Below, piece by piece: positions 63,526-64,000 of a stretch of 64,000 nucleotides of DNA. The translations under genes were made by a program, and so were the position numbers. Source of the stretch: Candidatus Delongbacteria bacterium. GTDB taxonomy: Bacteria; UBA4055. The notes beneath the pieces were generated by a model, which was not told where the DNA came from, made no database searches, and worked only from the letters and a program-made list of their open reading frames with translations. The stretch spans positions 5,026 through 69,025 of the forward strand of contig JAFGVM010000024.1 in the NCBI GenBank assembly GCA_016937995.1. Reading direction: 5' to 3'. Numbering within the stretch: the first letter of the stretch is position 1; each line of letters begins with the position of its first letter.

Positions 63526-64000
63526 GTTTCAATCCTTGTTTTAGTGGATTCTGGACTCGAAGTTTTTTTGGTACTGATTTTAATTTTGTTACGTATTGTT
63601 TCAATCCTTGTTTTAGTGGATTCTGGACTCGAAGCTGGTATTGTCGAGATGTTAAAGATAGAGAGGAGTGTTTCAATCCTTGTTTTAGTGGATTCTGGAC
63701 TCGAAGCATTTTGTTACCCCTTTATTAGTCATAGCTTAGTAAGTTTCAATCCTTGTTTTAGTGGATTCTGGACTCGAAGTGCATTTGTCTATTACTTTAT
63801 ATACTTTTTTACCGTTGTTTCAATCCTTGTTTTAGTGGATTCTGGACTCGAAGAAGACTGGAGAAATATTCTCTATACGTAGACTTTGGTTTCAATCCTT
63901 GTTTTAGTGGATTCTGGACTCGAAGTGGATCGAGAAAGAAAGACAAAGAGACAGAGATAGGTAGTTTCAATCCTTGTTTTAGTGGATTCTGGACTCGAAG
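63526..64000 (-). CRISPR. CRISPR array, seven 37-bp repeats, six spacers, open at right edge
   Basis: Repeats at 63526-63562, 63598-63634, 63670-63706, 63743-63779, 63817-63853, 63889-63925 and 63964-64000, all identical (begin GTTTCAATCC, end GGACTCGAAG). Spacers are 35, 35, 36, 37, 35 and 38 bp. Inside the repeat AATCC (6-10) pairs with GGATT (21-25). The reverse complement ends in GGATTGAAAC, the usual crRNA 5' handle of type I and III systems, so transcription is probably leftward. No cas gene lies in the window; the array certainly continues to the right. Open frames across the array are artefacts of the repeats. Confidence 0.98.

Noticed and set aside
63506-63882. Two open frames across the CRISPR array
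   Set aside because: They are periodic translations of the 37-bp repeat and spacers, without ribosome site or family pattern.
1-64000. Prophage, transposase or integrase
   Set aside because: No transposase, integrase, phage structural or toxin-antitoxin motif was recognised on either strand.

Overview
The window is AT-rich DNA from what looks like an anaerobic, diderm, LPS-producing bacterium of the Fibrobacteres-Chlorobi-Bacteroidetes (FCB) superphylum, perhaps an uncultured lineage near Cloacimonetes, Delongbacteria or Marinimicrobia. The signs are LPS genes (lptE, lpxH-like, lpxL-like), a secreted protein with a FlgD/type IX-like C-terminal sorting domain, several 6-bladed beta-propeller lipoproteins, a sigma-54 activator next to lptE as in Bacteroidetes, and an energy complex with no oxygen-dependent parts. 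The species assignment is inference. No rRNA or tRNA gene was recognised.

Layout. 1-1866: a three-gene plus-strand operon (truncated flavin disulfide oxidoreductase, NifX/FeMo-co-type protein, CGGC-domain protein). 1977-7436: a minus-strand pair of secreted proteins, one with two seven-bladed FG-GAP propellers, behind a perfect TGTGA-N6-TCACA site. 7794-19813: the most notable locus, a minus-strand operon of MarR regulator, Mrp-type antiporter subunits and complex-I/group-4-hydrogenase-like subunits in the order of the archaeal mbx (sulfane reductase, MBS) operon. Its two pump subunits are fused into one 1047-residue protein, and its ferredoxin-like N subunit is fused to a GltD-type NAD(P)H flavoprotein. 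A CBS protein closes the operon. 19988-21639: sigma-54 activator and lptE. 21858-28121: adenosine-specific kinase, metF, metH, and a propeller lipoprotein. 28229-37147: outer-membrane barrel-like protein, CsgG/FlgO-like secreted protein, MIO ammonia-lyase, START-like protein and two PAP2 proteins. 37163-45469: membrane protein, rpmB, lpxL-like, gcvPA, gcvH, pilT, propeller lipoprotein, TlpA-like lipoprotein, and a 51-aa membrane protein. 45493-51684: envelope operon (amidase, cinA, lpxH-like, PBP1A). 51790-62981: sortable surface protein, YbbR protein, nfeD-floA, cupin, EF-G-like GTPase, DegT aminotransferase. 63033-63371: lipoprotein. 63526-64000: a CRISPR array running off the right edge, with no cas genes inside the window.

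How it fits together. The mbx-like complex would couple ferredoxin or NAD(P)H oxidation to ion pumping, with sulfur compounds rather than protons as the likely acceptor, because [NiFe] ligands are missing and the small subunit keeps only three of the usual four proximal-cluster cysteines. Envelope synthesis genes are scattered in short operons. Many intergenic gaps carry mosaic blocks of short hairpins and reused words (for example GTCATTGCGA..GGCAATCTT, GAGACGTTGC/GCAACGTCTC, TTAGAAG tandems), a dispersed repeat population that lies mostly just after stop codons.
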